Part shown: positions 10,493 to 19,563 of the stretch, in pieces
How the letters are laid out: every line of letters begins with the position of its first letter
Position numbering within the stretch: the first letter of the stretch is position 1
Assembly (NCBI RefSeq): GCF_006442205.1
Contig: NZ_VFVR01000002.1
Location: forward strand, 310,001-374,000
DNA length: 64,000 nt
Source: Mesorhizobium sp. B2-3-12
GTDB lineage: Bacteria > Pseudomonadota > Alphaproteobacteria > Rhizobiales > Rhizobiaceae
Direction: 5' to 3'
Translations under genes and position numbers: made by a program
The notes under the pieces: model-generated
Told to the model about the DNA's origin: nothing
The model's database searches: none
What the model saw: only the letters and a program-made list of their open reading frames with translations

Positions 10493-12808
10493 TCAGGGGG
10501 TGGCGCGCTTCGTGACCGGCCGCAATTCGGCGGCGAAGGGCCAGGTCACATTGGACATGGTTTCGATGCCCGAGGCGCTGAGCGCGGCACCGAAAAGGAA
10601 GCCCTGTACAAGATCCGGCTTCACCGAATGCATGAGGACCTTGAGCTGCTCGAACGTCTCCACGCCTTCGATGGTCACGGTGAGCCCCAGGATGCGGGTC
10701 AGGTCGACGACGCCCTTCAACAGCTCGAGCGAACGCGGGTTCTGGGTGACGTCCATCACGAAAGACCGATCGATCTTGATCTTGTCGAGAGGCAGCTTGT
10801 GCAGATAGCTCAGGCTTGAATAGCCGGTGCCGAAATCGTCGAGGGCGATGCGAACGCCAAGCTGCTTCAGTTCCTCGATATATTGGCGCGTCAGGGACTT
10901 GTCGTCGAGCAGCGCGGTTTCGGTGACTTCGATCTCGAGGCGGCCGGCAGCGAGGCCCGAGTTCGCCAGCGCGTCGCGGACCTTCTGGATGACGTCGCGG
11001 TTGCGGAAATCCCTGGCCGAGAGGTTGACCGAGACGCTGGTCTGGTCAGGCCATTTGGCGCATTCGGTGCAAGCCGCGTGCAGCACGAAGGTGCTGATCT
11101 CGGAAATGATGCCCATTTCCTCGGCCAGCGGAATGAAGATGCCGGGCGAGATCGGCCCGAGATCGGGATGGTCCCAGCGGCAAAGCGCCTCGCAGCTGGC
11201 GATGCGCATGGTGTTCATCGCCACGATCGGCTGGTAGACGACCCGCAGGTCCTTGCTTTCCACGGCGCTGCGCAGATCCGCCTTCATCAGCTGCCGGTTA
11301 CGGAACGCCGCATCCATCGCCGCCTCGAACAGCCGCCAACCGTTCTTGCCGAGTTCCTTGGCCTTGTAGAGCGCCAGATCGGCCTTGACGATCATGGCGT
11401 CGACATCGGTTCCGCCGACCTTGGACAGCACGGCACCCGCGCTGGCCTGAATTCGCAACCCATGGCCCGCGACGTCGACCTCTCCCTGCAGCTCGGAGAA
11501 AATCCGGTCGAGCAGGCTCGCCAAGTGGCTTTCGTCCTCGATGCGGTCGAAGAACAGCATGAATTCGTCGCCACCGAAGCGGCTGACGGTAAGGCCCTGG
11601 CCGGCTATCCCCGCCAGCCGCTCGGCGACGGCATAGATCAGCCCGTCGCCGACGGGATGGCCGAGCGTGTCGTTGACGCTCTTGAAATCGTCGAGGTCGA
11701 TCACGGCGAGGCCGCACAAGCGATCGCGGTCGCCGGAGGCCATCGCCTCGCCGACCAGTTCGTGGAAATAGGCGCGGTTCGGAAGGCCGGTGAGGTTGTC
11801 GTAGCGCGCCATGAAGCGGATCTTTTCCTCCGCTTCGACGCGCGCCGTGACATCCTCGAAGGTGATGACGCCCAATTCCTGGTTGCCCTCGCGCGCCGAG
11901 AATTCGAAGTGCTGGCCGTTGGAAAAGGAAACCAGCACCTTGCGGTCGCGTCCCTCGCGCAAGGCACGCGTCAGCTGCGCCTCGACATAGCGGCAGTCCT
12001 TCGGTGCCAGCATGCCGCCGGCAACGCCGCGCAGGAGCAGCGAATGGATCGAGCGCCCGAGCAACTGGTCGGGCGATTTGAGCGACATCAGGCGGGCGGC
12101 TTCGGCGTTGCCGACGACCACCTTGCCATCGGGGCCGAGCATGACCAGCCCATGCGACATGGTGTTCAAGGCGCGATTGAAGCGCTGCGCGATCTGCCTT
12201 GCCTGCTTGTGTCCGACGACGGCCGAAAACAGCACGTTGCGGACATGGTCTGCGCTGCCCTTGATGATGAACATGAAGGGGATGATCAGCAGGCCCAGCA
12301 CGACATAAGGAATGTCGAACCTGAGGATGAGGGCGGCGGCGATCGGCCCGACGAAGGTGACCGCGAAGATCATGACCATGCGCGGCGAGCCGTAGTTTCG
12401 GCCGACGACCGTCACCAGCGAGGACAGCGTTACCGACAGCGCGCCGATCTCGGCATAGGAATCCGAATAGACATAGATGGAAATGAAGCAGAAGAGGCCC
12501 AGCAACAAGCCTTGAAGGCTGCCCTTCAGGATGTATTCGCGCTCCCATCTGGTCGCATCGGCGGCGTCGCGCATCTCGGCGCCCGAGCGGTGGAAGCGCC
12601 GCAGGCTGAAGTAGCGCCAGACACCGATGCCCAGCAGAGCGCCGGCGAGAACCAGGAAGATGGGCTGGCCGTTGCGCCAGTAGACCATGAGGCTGATGAC
12701 GGCATGGCAGAGCGCGCCGATAACCAGCATATGCGCGTTGTCGAACAACGAGCGCACAAACTGGATATAAACATCCACAGGGATGTTATCGGTTTTTGTT
12801 CTGCCCAT
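10493..12808 (-). CDS. Membrane-anchored diguanylate cyclase/phosphodiesterase (GGDEF-EAL)
   Basis: 771 residues. The first ~190 hold six or so hydrophobic helices. A PAS-like region follows (about 210-330, with GLVMLGPDGKVVVGNAEAARL), then a GGDEF domain with intact GGDEF at 412-416. An EAL domain with intact EAL at 540-542 and the DDFGTGYSSLSYLHKLP loop completes it. Both catalytic signatures are preserved, so it may make or degrade cyclic-di-GMP, or one domain may regulate the other. The N-terminal sensor is not a MHYT or CHASE type I recognise. The upstream iorAB-type gene is separated by a hairpin at 12873. Confidence 0.92.
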   Translation of the reverse strand: MGRTKTDNIPVDVYIQFVRSLFDNAHMLVIGALCHAVISLMVYWRNGQPIFLVLAGALLGIGVWRYFSLRRFHRSGAEMRDAADATRWEREYILKGSLQGLLLGLFCFISIYVYSDSYAEIGALSVTLSSLVTVVGRNYGSPRMVMIFAVTFVGPIAAALILRFDIPYVVLGLLIIPFMFIIKGSADHVRNVLFSAVVGHKQARQIAQRFNRALNTMSHGLVMLGPDGKVVVGNAEAARLMSLKSPDQLLGRSIHSLLLRGVAGGMLAPKDCRYVEAQLTRALREGRDRKVLVSFSNGQHFEFSAREGNQELGVITFEDVTARVEAEEKIRFMARYDNLTGLPNRAYFHELVGEAMASGDRDRLCGLAVIDLDDFKSVNDTLGHPVGDGLIYAVAERLAGIAGQGLTVSRFGGDEFMLFFDRIEDESHLASLLDRIFSELQGEVDVAGHGLRIQASAGAVLSKVGGTDVDAMIVKADLALYKAKELGKNGWRLFEAAMDAAFRNRQLMKADLRSAVESKDLRVVYQPIVAMNTMRIASCEALCRWDHPDLGPISPGIFIPLAEEMGIISEISTFVLHAACTECAKWPDQTSVSVNLSARDFRNRDVIQKVRDALANSGLAAGRLEIEVTETALLDDKSLTRQYIEELKQLGVRIALDDFGTGYSSLSYLHKLPLDKIKIDRSFVMDVTQNPRSLELLKGVVDLTRILGLTVTIEGVETFEQLKVLMHSVKPDLVQGFLFGAALSASGIETMSNVTWPFAAELRPVTKRATP

Positions 12809-12872
12809 TACTGGCGCCCAATGAGCCCCAGCCTTGGCATAGTCGCATTAAAAAACCTTTAGCTTGGGCTGA

Positions 12873-12895
12873 AACGCCTGATTTTCGGGCGTTTT
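12873..12895. terminator. Hairpin between iorAB-type gene and GGDEF-EAL gene
   Basis: AAACGCC (12873-12879) pairs with GGCGTTT (12889-12895). Two further Ts follow on the plus strand and a short TTT on the minus strand. It lies directly after the minus-strand oxidoreductase stop, so it probably limits readthrough into 12808. Confidence 0.5.
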
Positions 12896-12900
12896 TCGGC

Positions 12901-15900
12901 TCACTCGGCGGCCTGGAGTCTGGGGCTTGCCGACGCCGTCGCAAAGCGGTCGAGCAACCTGCGGCGCTCGCCCGCCGCCTTTTCGGCGCTGGCCTGGCGG
13001 ACATGGCCATAGCCGCGGATCAGCGCCGGGACCGAGACCAGGGCTGTCGCGGCCTCGATCTTGCCCGGCGCGAGCGCGCTGGCGACAAGCTGCAGATCAG
13101 CCTCGTACTGCGCCAGCAATTGCCGCTCCATGCGCCGCTCGGCGGTGTGGCCGAACAGGTCGAAAGCGGTGCCGCGCAGGGCCTTCATCGCCGCCAGCAG
13201 GCGAAAACCCTTCATCATCCACGGACCGAAGCTCGACTTCCTCGGTTTGCCGTCATTGCCGCGGCGCCCCATGATCGGCGGTGCGAGATGGAATTCGAGT
13301 TTCTCGTAGCTCTGGAACTGCTTGCCGAGCTCGGCGGCAAAGGAGCCGTCGGTGTAGAGCCGCGCCACCTCGTATTCGTCCTTGATCGCCATCAGCTTGA
13401 ACAGGCTCCTGGCGGCGGCTTCGGTCACGGCGGTCGACCCCGGCATGGCCTTCGTTTCCGCCGCTCGCAGCGTCGCAATCCTGTCGGCGTAGCGCTTGCC
13501 GTAAGCAGCATTCTGATAGGCGGCGAGGAAGGCGACACGGCGGGCGATGATCTCGTCGAGCGTCTCGGCGACCGGCGGGGCCTGTCCAGCCTTGTCGGCG
13601 AAGCCCGGCTTGGCGACGAGGCCGCGCACGAAGTCCGGCTGGTGTGCCGCGCGGCGGCCCCAGCGAAAGGCGGCGATGTTCATCGCCACCGCTTCGCCGT
13701 TCAATTCGATAGCCTTTTCAACGGCTTCGGCCGAGAGCGGCAGGCCGCCGTGCTGGAAGGCAAAGCCGAGCATGAACATGTTGGCCCCGAGCGAATTGCC
13801 GAACAGGGCGGTGGCGGTGCTGGTGGCGTCGAAGAAATGCGCCTTGTCGTCGCCGGCGGCGGCACGGATCGCCTTCTTCAGGCGCTCTATCGGCAGCGAG
13901 AAATCGGCCGAGCGGGCAAATTCGCCCGGCATGATCTCGGCGGTGTTGGCGAGGAAGATCGTATGGCCCTCGCGGACAGCCGTCAGCACCTTCTTGGCGC
14001 CCGACACGACGAGATCGCAGCCGAGCACGAGGTCGGACTTGCCAGCCGAAACGCGGATGGCATTGATGTCTTCCGGTTTGCGCGCGATGCGGACATGGGT
14101 GAACACCGAGCCGCCCTTCTGGGCCAGGCCGGCCATGTCGATCATGCCGCAGCCCTTGTCCTCCAGATGCGCCGCCATGCCGAGCACGGCGCCGATAGTG
14201 ACGACGCCGGTGCCGCCGACGCCGTCGATGATCGCCGCCCAGCCCTCGACGCCCAGCGGGAATTGGGCTGGGGTCGGCACGCCTTCAAGCGGATCGGTCC
14301 TGCCGGCCAGGCCCTCGGCCTTGCGGATCTTGGCGCCATGCACGGTGACGAAGGACGGACAGAAGCCGTTGACGCAGGAGAAATCCTTGTTGCAGCTCGA
14401 CTGGTCGATCTTGCGCTTGCGGCCGAATTCGGTCTCGACCGGCTGGATCGAGACGCAGTTCGACTGCACGCCGCAATCGCCGCAGCCTTCGCAGACCAGC
14501 TCGTTGATGAAGACCCGCTTGTCGGGATCGGGAAAGGTGCCGCGCTTGCGGCGGCGGCGCTTTTCGGCGGCGCAGGTCTGGTCGTAGAGCAGGATCGACA
14601 CGCCCTTGACGTCGCGCAGCTCGCGCTGGACGAGGTCGAGGTCGTCGCGATGATGGATGGTGGCGCCGGTGGGGAATTCGGCCTTCCCGGTATATTTGCC
14701 GGGCTCGTCGGTGACGATGGCGATGCGGTCGACGCCTTCGGCGCGCACCTGTCTGGCGATCATGTCCACCGTCAGGCCACCCTCGTGCGGCTGGCCGCCG
14801 GTCATGGCGACGGCGTCGTTGTAGAGTATCTTGTAGGTGATGTTGGCTTCGCTCGACAGGGCGAAGCGGATGGCCAGCGTGCCGGAATGGTTGTAGGTGC
14901 CGTCGCCGAGATTCTGGAAGATATGGTCGCGCTTCGAGAACGGCGCCTGGCCCACCCATTGCGCGCCCTCGCCTCCCATGGCGGTGAAACCGAGCGTGTT
15001 GCGGTCCATCCAGAGTGCCATGAAATGGCAGCCTATGCCGGCGGCGGCGATCGAGCCGTCGGGCACCTTGGTCGAGGAATTGTGCGGACAGCCCGAACAG
15101 AAGAAGGGCGTGCGCGAGCCGATGTCGGTGGCATCGGCCAGCATTGCCTGGAACTGGCGTAGCTTCGCGACCCTTGCCGAAATCTCTTCGGACGGGCCGA
15201 TGGTCTTGACGATCCTCTCGCCAAGCGCAATGGCGATCTCGTTGGGGTCGAGCGCGCCCTTGGCCGGGAACAGCCAGTCGCCGCGCTCGTCCTTCTTGCC
15301 GACAATGACCGGCTGCGAGACGGTGCCATAAAGGCTCTCGCGCAGTTGCACCTCGATCAGCGAGCGTTTCTCCTCGACGACGACGATGGTGTCGAGCCCG
15401 CGCGCGAATTCGGCGATGTGCTGCAGATCGAGCGGCCAGGGGCAGCCGACCTTGAACAGCCTGACACCGATACGGTTGGCGGCCGCCTCGTCGATGCCGA
15501 TGTCCTCCAGCGCCTGGCGGACGTCGAGGTAGCTCTTGCCCAGCGTGATGATGCCGAGCTTGGGATTGCGGCCGCCCGGATAGACGATTTTGTTCAGCCC
15601 GTTGGCATGGATGAAGGCGGAGGCGGCCGCGCGCTTGTGCTCATGCAGCCGTTCTTCCTGGCCGAGCATATCGATCTCGTGGCGGATGTTGAGGCCGCCC
15701 GGCGGCATGTCGAACTCGGGGACGACAATGTTCAACCGCTCGAGCGAGGCATCGACCGAGGCTGTCGATTCGATGTTGTCCTTGACGCATTTGATCGCCG
15801 CCCAGGTGCCGGCGAAGCGCGACATGGCAAAGCCGTACAGGCCGTAGTCGATGATCTCCTGCACACCGGCCGGGTTGAGGATCGGCACCATTGTGTCGAC

Positions 15901-16389
15901 GAAGAGGAATTCGGTGGCGTGGGCATTGGTCGAGGATTCGGCCATATGGTCGTCGCCCATGAGCGCAAGCACGCCGCCATGCTTCGACGAACCGGCGAGA
16001 TTGGCGTGGCGGAACACGTCGCCGGAACGATCGACCCCCGGCCCCTTGCCGTACCAGACGGAAAAGACGCCGTCATGGGTGCCCTCGCCGAGCAGCTCCG
16101 TCTGCTGCGACCCCCAGCAGGCGGTGGCGGCAAGCTCCTCGTTGAGGCCGGGCTGGAAGACGATGTCGGCCCCCGCGAGCTGCTTCTTCGCCTTCCACAG
16201 CTGCATGTCGAGGCCGCCGAGCGGCGAGCCGCGATAGCCGGAGACGAAGCCTGCCGTGTTCAAGCCAGCGCGGCGGTCGCGCTCGCGCTGCATCAGCAGC
16301 ATGCGGATGACCGCCTGCGCGCCGGACAGGAAGATGCGCTCCTTTCCGAGATCGAACTTGTCGTCGAGCGCGACATCGTGCAGCGTCAT
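12901..16389 (-). CDS. Indolepyruvate ferredoxin oxidoreductase, fused alpha-beta
   Basis: Single 1162-residue chain typical of the bacterial fused IorA-IorB enzymes. These oxidatively decarboxylate arylpyruvates (indolepyruvate and relatives) to acyl-CoA with ferredoxin. Seen: an N-terminal pyrimidine-type TPP half (GYRGSPLGGLDMQLW), CSGCPHNSSTK near residue 430 and a TPP-binding NLGDGTYNHSG near 495. A cysteine cluster CEGCGDCGVQSNC lies near 633-647, and the gamma-type domain starts at DGVGGTGVVTIGAVLG near 720. The ATG at 16389 gives MTLHDVALDDKFDLG. The upstream extension to 16539 is unlike the family. It stands alone on the minus strand. Confidence 0.9.
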   Translation of the reverse strand: MTLHDVALDDKFDLGKERIFLSGAQAVIRMLLMQRERDRRAGLNTAGFVSGYRGSPLGGLDMQLWKAKKQLAGADIVFQPGLNEELAATACWGSQQTELLGEGTHDGVFSVWYGKGPGVDRSGDVFRHANLAGSSKHGGVLALMGDDHMAESSTNAHATEFLFVDTMVPILNPAGVQEIIDYGLYGFAMSRFAGTWAAIKCVKDNIESTASVDASLERLNIVVPEFDMPPGGLNIRHEIDMLGQEERLHEHKRAAASAFIHANGLNKIVYPGGRNPKLGIITLGKSYLDVRQALEDIGIDEAAANRIGVRLFKVGCPWPLDLQHIAEFARGLDTIVVVEEKRSLIEVQLRESLYGTVSQPVIVGKKDERGDWLFPAKGALDPNEIAIALGERIVKTIGPSEEISARVAKLRQFQAMLADATDIGSRTPFFCSGCPHNSSTKVPDGSIAAAGIGCHFMALWMDRNTLGFTAMGGEGAQWVGQAPFSKRDHIFQNLGDGTYNHSGTLAIRFALSSEANITYKILYNDAVAMTGGQPHEGGLTVDMIARQVRAEGVDRIAIVTDEPGKYTGKAEFPTGATIHHRDDLDLVQRELRDVKGVSILLYDQTCAAEKRRRRKRGTFPDPDKRVFINELVCEGCGDCGVQSNCVSIQPVETEFGRKRKIDQSSCNKDFSCVNGFCPSFVTVHGAKIRKAEGLAGRTDPLEGVPTPAQFPLGVEGWAAIIDGVGGTGVVTIGAVLGMAAHLEDKGCGMIDMAGLAQKGGSVFTHVRIARKPEDINAIRVSAGKSDLVLGCDLVVSGAKKVLTAVREGHTIFLANTAEIMPGEFARSADFSLPIERLKKAIRAAAGDDKAHFFDATSTATALFGNSLGANMFMLGFAFQHGGLPLSAEAVEKAIELNGEAVAMNIAAFRWGRRAAHQPDFVRGLVAKPGFADKAGQAPPVAETLDEIIARRVAFLAAYQNAAYGKRYADRIATLRAAETKAMPGSTAVTEAAARSLFKLMAIKDEYEVARLYTDGSFAAELGKQFQSYEKLEFHLAPPIMGRRGNDGKPRKSSFGPWMMKGFRLLAAMKALRGTAFDLFGHTAERRMERQLLAQYEADLQLVASALAPGKIEAATALVSVPALIRGYGHVRQASAEKAAGERRRLLDRFATASASPRLQAAE

Positions 16390-16606
16390 CAGGCATTTCC
16401 TCTGCGAAGGCCGCGCGGGGCAGCAGCCAACGTCGGGATCGGATGACGTATCCTTTCTCCCCTTGCAAGGCAGGTCAAACAAAATCGAAGGGACCAGGCG
16501 ACGCGCAACAAACGGTCCGTCGGGCCTTGGACCGCGCATGAAACAGCGCGCCGACAGGGCGACGGCGCACGAAAATTCCAGTCGAAATCGATTCTGTCTG
16601 AGAGCG

Positions 16607-17140
16607 TCAGCCGGCTTTCGAGCAATCCGGCTTCGGCTCGCCGGGCAGCTTGCCGTCGGGATGGCCGACGAGATCGGGATTGGCCGTATAGAGCTGGTCG
16701 ATGACCAGTGGCCGGTCGGGCAGGATCGACTGGTCTTCCGTCGACATCAGCGTGGTGTCGATGGTCTGCAGGACGGCACCGTCGGCGCCCTTGATGCTGA
16801 TGGCGATGGCATAGGGCTTGTTCTTGACGATGCAGGTCAGCGCCGGGCTCTCCAGGCTCACCTTGTCGAGCTTGGGCCAGACCTTCTGCTCGACCACGAT
16901 GGGATCACCACCGGCGGGGTTCTGGAAACTGGCGACCACGACCTGGCCCTCTCCCATCGGCCGCAAGGGTCGCAGCGTCACGACATAGGTCGCCCGGGCG
17001 AGACGGTAATTGAAGACGAATATCTTGCCGGAGACCTCGAACAGCTTGCCTTCGCCGCCGGTATCTCGGCAGGCGCCGAGCGCGATCGCCGCAACCAGCG
17101 CCACGCCAAGAATGATCGAGCGGGAAAGACGTCTAGGCAT
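16607..17140 (-). CDS. Putative lipoprotein of unknown function
   Basis: 177 residues with a lipoprotein-type signal: basic start MPRRLSRS, hydrophobic core, then lipobox LGAC at about residues 21-24. The mature part is beta-rich, with two further cysteines (LTCIVKN and the C-terminal PDCSKAG) that could pair. It has no recognised domain. The ATG at 17140 overlaps the end of the CGNR gene (stop at 17133) and has GAGG at a proper distance. An alternative ATG at 17152 lacks a ribosome site. Probably co-transcribed with the regulator. Confidence 0.65.
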   Translation of the reverse strand: MPRRLSRSIILGVALVAAIALGACRDTGGEGKLFEVSGKIFVFNYRLARATYVVTLRPLRPMGEGQVVVASFQNPAGGDPIVVEQKVWPKLDKVSLESPALTCIVKNKPYAIAISIKGADGAVLQTIDTTLMSTEDQSILPDRPLVIDQLYTANPDLVGHPDGKLPGEPKPDCSKAG

Positions 17141-17741
17141 CCTTGACCTCATGGGCCGCCATGCGGCGGCGATAGTGACGGCTCGCCTTCTGCCTGTTGC
17201 CGCACACCGCCATGTCGCACCAAAGGCGGCTGGAATTGCGGCTTCTGTCGACGAACAGCCAGGTGCAGTTGGGACAAATCCGGAGCCTCGCGACCGTGTC
17301 GTCGCGCAGCAGTGAAAGGGCTGAAACCGCCAGCGCCGCCTCGAAGGCGATCGGCGTCGCCGGATCCCCGAACGGCGGTCCCGTCACGCCGATCTCGGTC
17401 GCGCTGTCGGCCAGGCCGTCGGCGCAGGCTCTCAGGAATTCAGGCAAATCCGCCGTGGCAATCGCGCCCTTCGACACCGTGCCGCGAAACAGCCGGTCGG
17501 TCGCTTCGCGGATCGACAGCACGACGGGCGCGATTGCCGCCGGCGAGGACACCGCCAGCCGCCGATCGCCAAGCTCGGCGGCACGAAAGCCGCTGGCTGC
17601 GTCGGCGAAACGGGCGATTTCGGCCGGATCGGCGAAGCGGTCGAATGTGCGTTCGGGATCGCCGCGCAACACGACGGTGTTGGCGGTGTCGAGCGCGAGG
17701 AGGCCGCCGGTGAAGCGGTGAGGAGTCCAGGCAATCGTCAT
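17133..17741 (-). CDS. CGNR zinc-finger regulator (ABATE domain)
   Basis: 202 residues. The N-terminal part with FTGGLLALDTANTVV and a stress-type helical region matches the ABATE fold. The C-terminus carries a zinc finger CPNC...WC...CGNR, the defining motif, followed by basic KASRHYRRRM. Such proteins are presumed DNA-binding regulators with unknown ligand. The ATG at 17741 is preferred over the TTG at 17747. It is divergent from the LivH-type permease at 17891, with about 150 bases between, so it may control that gene. Confidence 0.85.
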   Translation of the reverse strand: MTIAWTPHRFTGGLLALDTANTVVLRGDPERTFDRFADPAEIARFADAASGFRAAELGDRRLAVSSPAAIAPVVLSIREATDRLFRGTVSKGAIATADLPEFLRACADGLADSATEIGVTGPPFGDPATPIAFEAALAVSALSLLRDDTVARLRICPNCTWLFVDRSRNSSRLWCDMAVCGNRQKASRHYRRRMAAHEVKDA

Positions 17742-17890
17742 TCCCAAAATCTAACCGATAAATCGCATTTGACAAGTTAGATTCGGCGATGCAAATCTCC
17801 GGTGCGTACGGTATGGTCCCCATTGTCTCGAGCATTCCGTCACCCCAAACCGCTTCGCGCTTGGGCGAGATGCGTCTGGTGTTGTTGAGC

Positions 17891-18796
17891 ATGCTCTATT
17901 TCTTCCAGCAGGTGCTGAACGGGCTGCATTCGGGCGCGCTCTATGCGCTGCTCGCCTTCGGCTATGTGCTGACCAACGGCATCCTGCACCGCACCAACCT
18001 TGCCTATGGCGCGCTGTTCGCCTTCTGCGGCCAGGCAATGATCCTGAGCGTCGCCTTTGCCTACCAGGTGCTGTGGCTGACGCTGTTGGCTTCGGTGCTG
18101 TTCGGCGTCGTCGCCGCGTTGCTCTATGCCGCGCTCATCAGCCATGTCCTGTCGCGCAGCGTCTTCGAGCCGTTGGCCGACCGCTCGCCCAATGCCATCG
18201 TGGTAACGACGCTCGGCATCCTGCTCGTCCTGTCGGAAGCGAGCCGCATCGCCGCCGACACACATGATCTGTGGCTGCCGCCAATGCTGGCTGAGCCGAT
18301 GGTTTTCGCCGAAAGCCCCGGCTTCAAGGCGACACTGACGCTGATCCAGGTGCTCGACTGCGCGGTGGTCCTGGCGGCGGTGGCGCTCGCCACAAGGGTG
18401 TTTGCCCGTTCAAATTTCGGCCGGTGCTGGCGCGCGGTCTGCGACGATCCAAGGGCCGCCGCCCTGTGCGGCGTCGACGTGCGCGCCGTGTTCCGGCGTG
18501 CCGTTCTGTTCGGTGGCTTCTGCGCAGCGCTGGCCGGCGTCATGGCCAGTCTCTACTACGGCAATGTTAGCTTCGGTTCCGGCCTCGTCTATGGGCTGAA
18601 GATCCTGTTCGTGACGGCGGTCGGCGGTTATCTCTCGCCGCCACGGGCCGCGCTGGGTGCCGCCGCGTTCGGCATGGCCGAATCACTGTGGGCCGGCTAT
18701 TTCCCGATCGAATGGCGCGATGCTTGGATGTATCTGTTCCTGGTGGCCATGCTGATCCTGATCGGCACCGGCCGCGACACCGGCAAGGCGGTCTGA
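17891..18796 (+). CDS. Branched-chain amino acid ABC permease, LivH type
   Basis: About 301 residues beginning MLYFFQQVLNGLHSGALYALLAFGY, the classical LivH N-terminus. Eight hydrophobic helices follow, and GRCWRAVCDDPRAAALCGV is the cytoplasmic coupling loop of this permease family. It would form half of the membrane channel of a high-affinity amino acid or urea/amide importer. No LivM, LivF/G or LivK gene is adjacent, so the partners are elsewhere or it is a remnant. An ATG at 17870 (MRLVLLS) is an alternative start; the frame itself extends to 17789. Confidence 0.82.
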   Translation: MLYFFQQVLNGLHSGALYALLAFGYVLTNGILHRTNLAYGALFAFCGQAMILSVAFAYQVLWLTLLASVLFGVVAALLYAALISHVLSRSVFEPLADRSPNAIVVTTLGILLVLSEASRIAADTHDLWLPPMLAEPMVFAESPGFKATLTLIQVLDCAVVLAAVALATRVFARSNFGRCWRAVCDDPRAAALCGVDVRAVFRRAVLFGGFCAALAGVMASLYYGNVSFGSGLVYGLKILFVTAVGGYLSPPRAALGAAAFGMAESLWAGYFPIEWRDAWMYLFLVAMLILIGTGRDTGKAV

Positions 18797-18978
18797 GCCC
18801 ATCCGACTTTGGTTGCATGACGTTCCGTCAGGCCGTGGTTTTCCACCGTGCCGCATGCGCCGCCGGCCTGCTTTCTGTCTACCCGTGTTGACCAACCGGA
18901 CCACGCACTGCATACGGTTGGGCCAGGCGGCGCGACGAGAAAAGGGGGATCGCGCGTCACCGCATCAGGGAGGAATGC

Positions 18979-19563
18979 ATGGCAGGGCTGCTCGCTCTAT
19001 CCAGGGCCATTGATCGCGCCAACGAATTCATCGGTAAATCGGTATCCTGGCTGATCCTGCTGGCGATCCTGGTGAGTGCGGCCAACGCCGTCATCCGCAA
19101 GGTGTTCGACACCTCGTCCAACGCCTGGCTGGAGCTGCAATGGTATCTGTTCGGCGCCGCCTTCATGCTGGCCGCCGCCTACACGCTGAAGCAGAACGAG
19201 CATATCCGCATCGACATCGTCTACGGCCTGTTCCCGCGCCGCGTGCAGCACTGGATCGACCTTTTCGGCCACCTCTTCTTCCTGATGCCGTTCGTGACGC
19301 TGATGGTCATCTATTTCGTGCCCTATGTGTCGCTGTCCTTCCACAGCGGCGAGATGTCGACCAATGCCGGCGGCCTGATCGTGTGGCCGGCCAAGGCGAT
19401 CCTGCTGGTCGGCTTTTTCCTGCTGGCGCTGCAGGGCGTTTCCGAGATCATCAAGAAGATCGCCATCATGCGCGGCGACATGGATGATCCCAACCCGTTC
19501 ATTTCCGTGCACGAACAGGCCGAACTCGAAGCCAAGGCGCTGGCCGAAGAGGTGCGCTCGTGA
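18979..19563 (+). CDS. TRAP transporter small permease, DctQ type
   Basis: 194 residues with four hydrophobic helices and the family's WLELQWYLFGAAFMLAAAYTL motif in helix two, followed by HIRIDI. Strong ribosome site GGGAGGA before the ATG. The stop overlaps the next gene's start (TGATG at 19561-19565). With the large permease and the periplasmic protein at 22585 it forms a sodium-coupled uptake system for an organic acid. Confidence 0.93.
   Translation: MAGLLALSRAIDRANEFIGKSVSWLILLAILVSAANAVIRKVFDTSSNAWLELQWYLFGAAFMLAAAYTLKQNEHIRIDIVYGLFPRRVQHWIDLFGHLFFLMPFVTLMVIYFVPYVSLSFHSGEMSTNAGGLIVWPAKAILLVGFFLLALQGVSEIIKKIAIMRGDMDDPNPFISVHEQAELEAKALAEEVRS

Noticed and set aside
9453-10500. LuxR-type lux box near the FeeM-like gene
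   Set aside because: No 18-20 bp dyad of that kind is present; the palindrome found fits CtrA-like spacing better.
12796-15162. 788-codon plus-strand frame opposite the indolepyruvate oxidoreductase gene
   Set aside because: Antisense shadow of a gene with TPP and Fe-S motifs; low-complexity G/A/R/D composition.
18841-18978. Sigma-70-like TTGACC / TACGGT pair upstream of the TRAP small permease
   Set aside because: The spacing is 19 and the -10 match is poor; not better than chance in a 180-base intergenic region.
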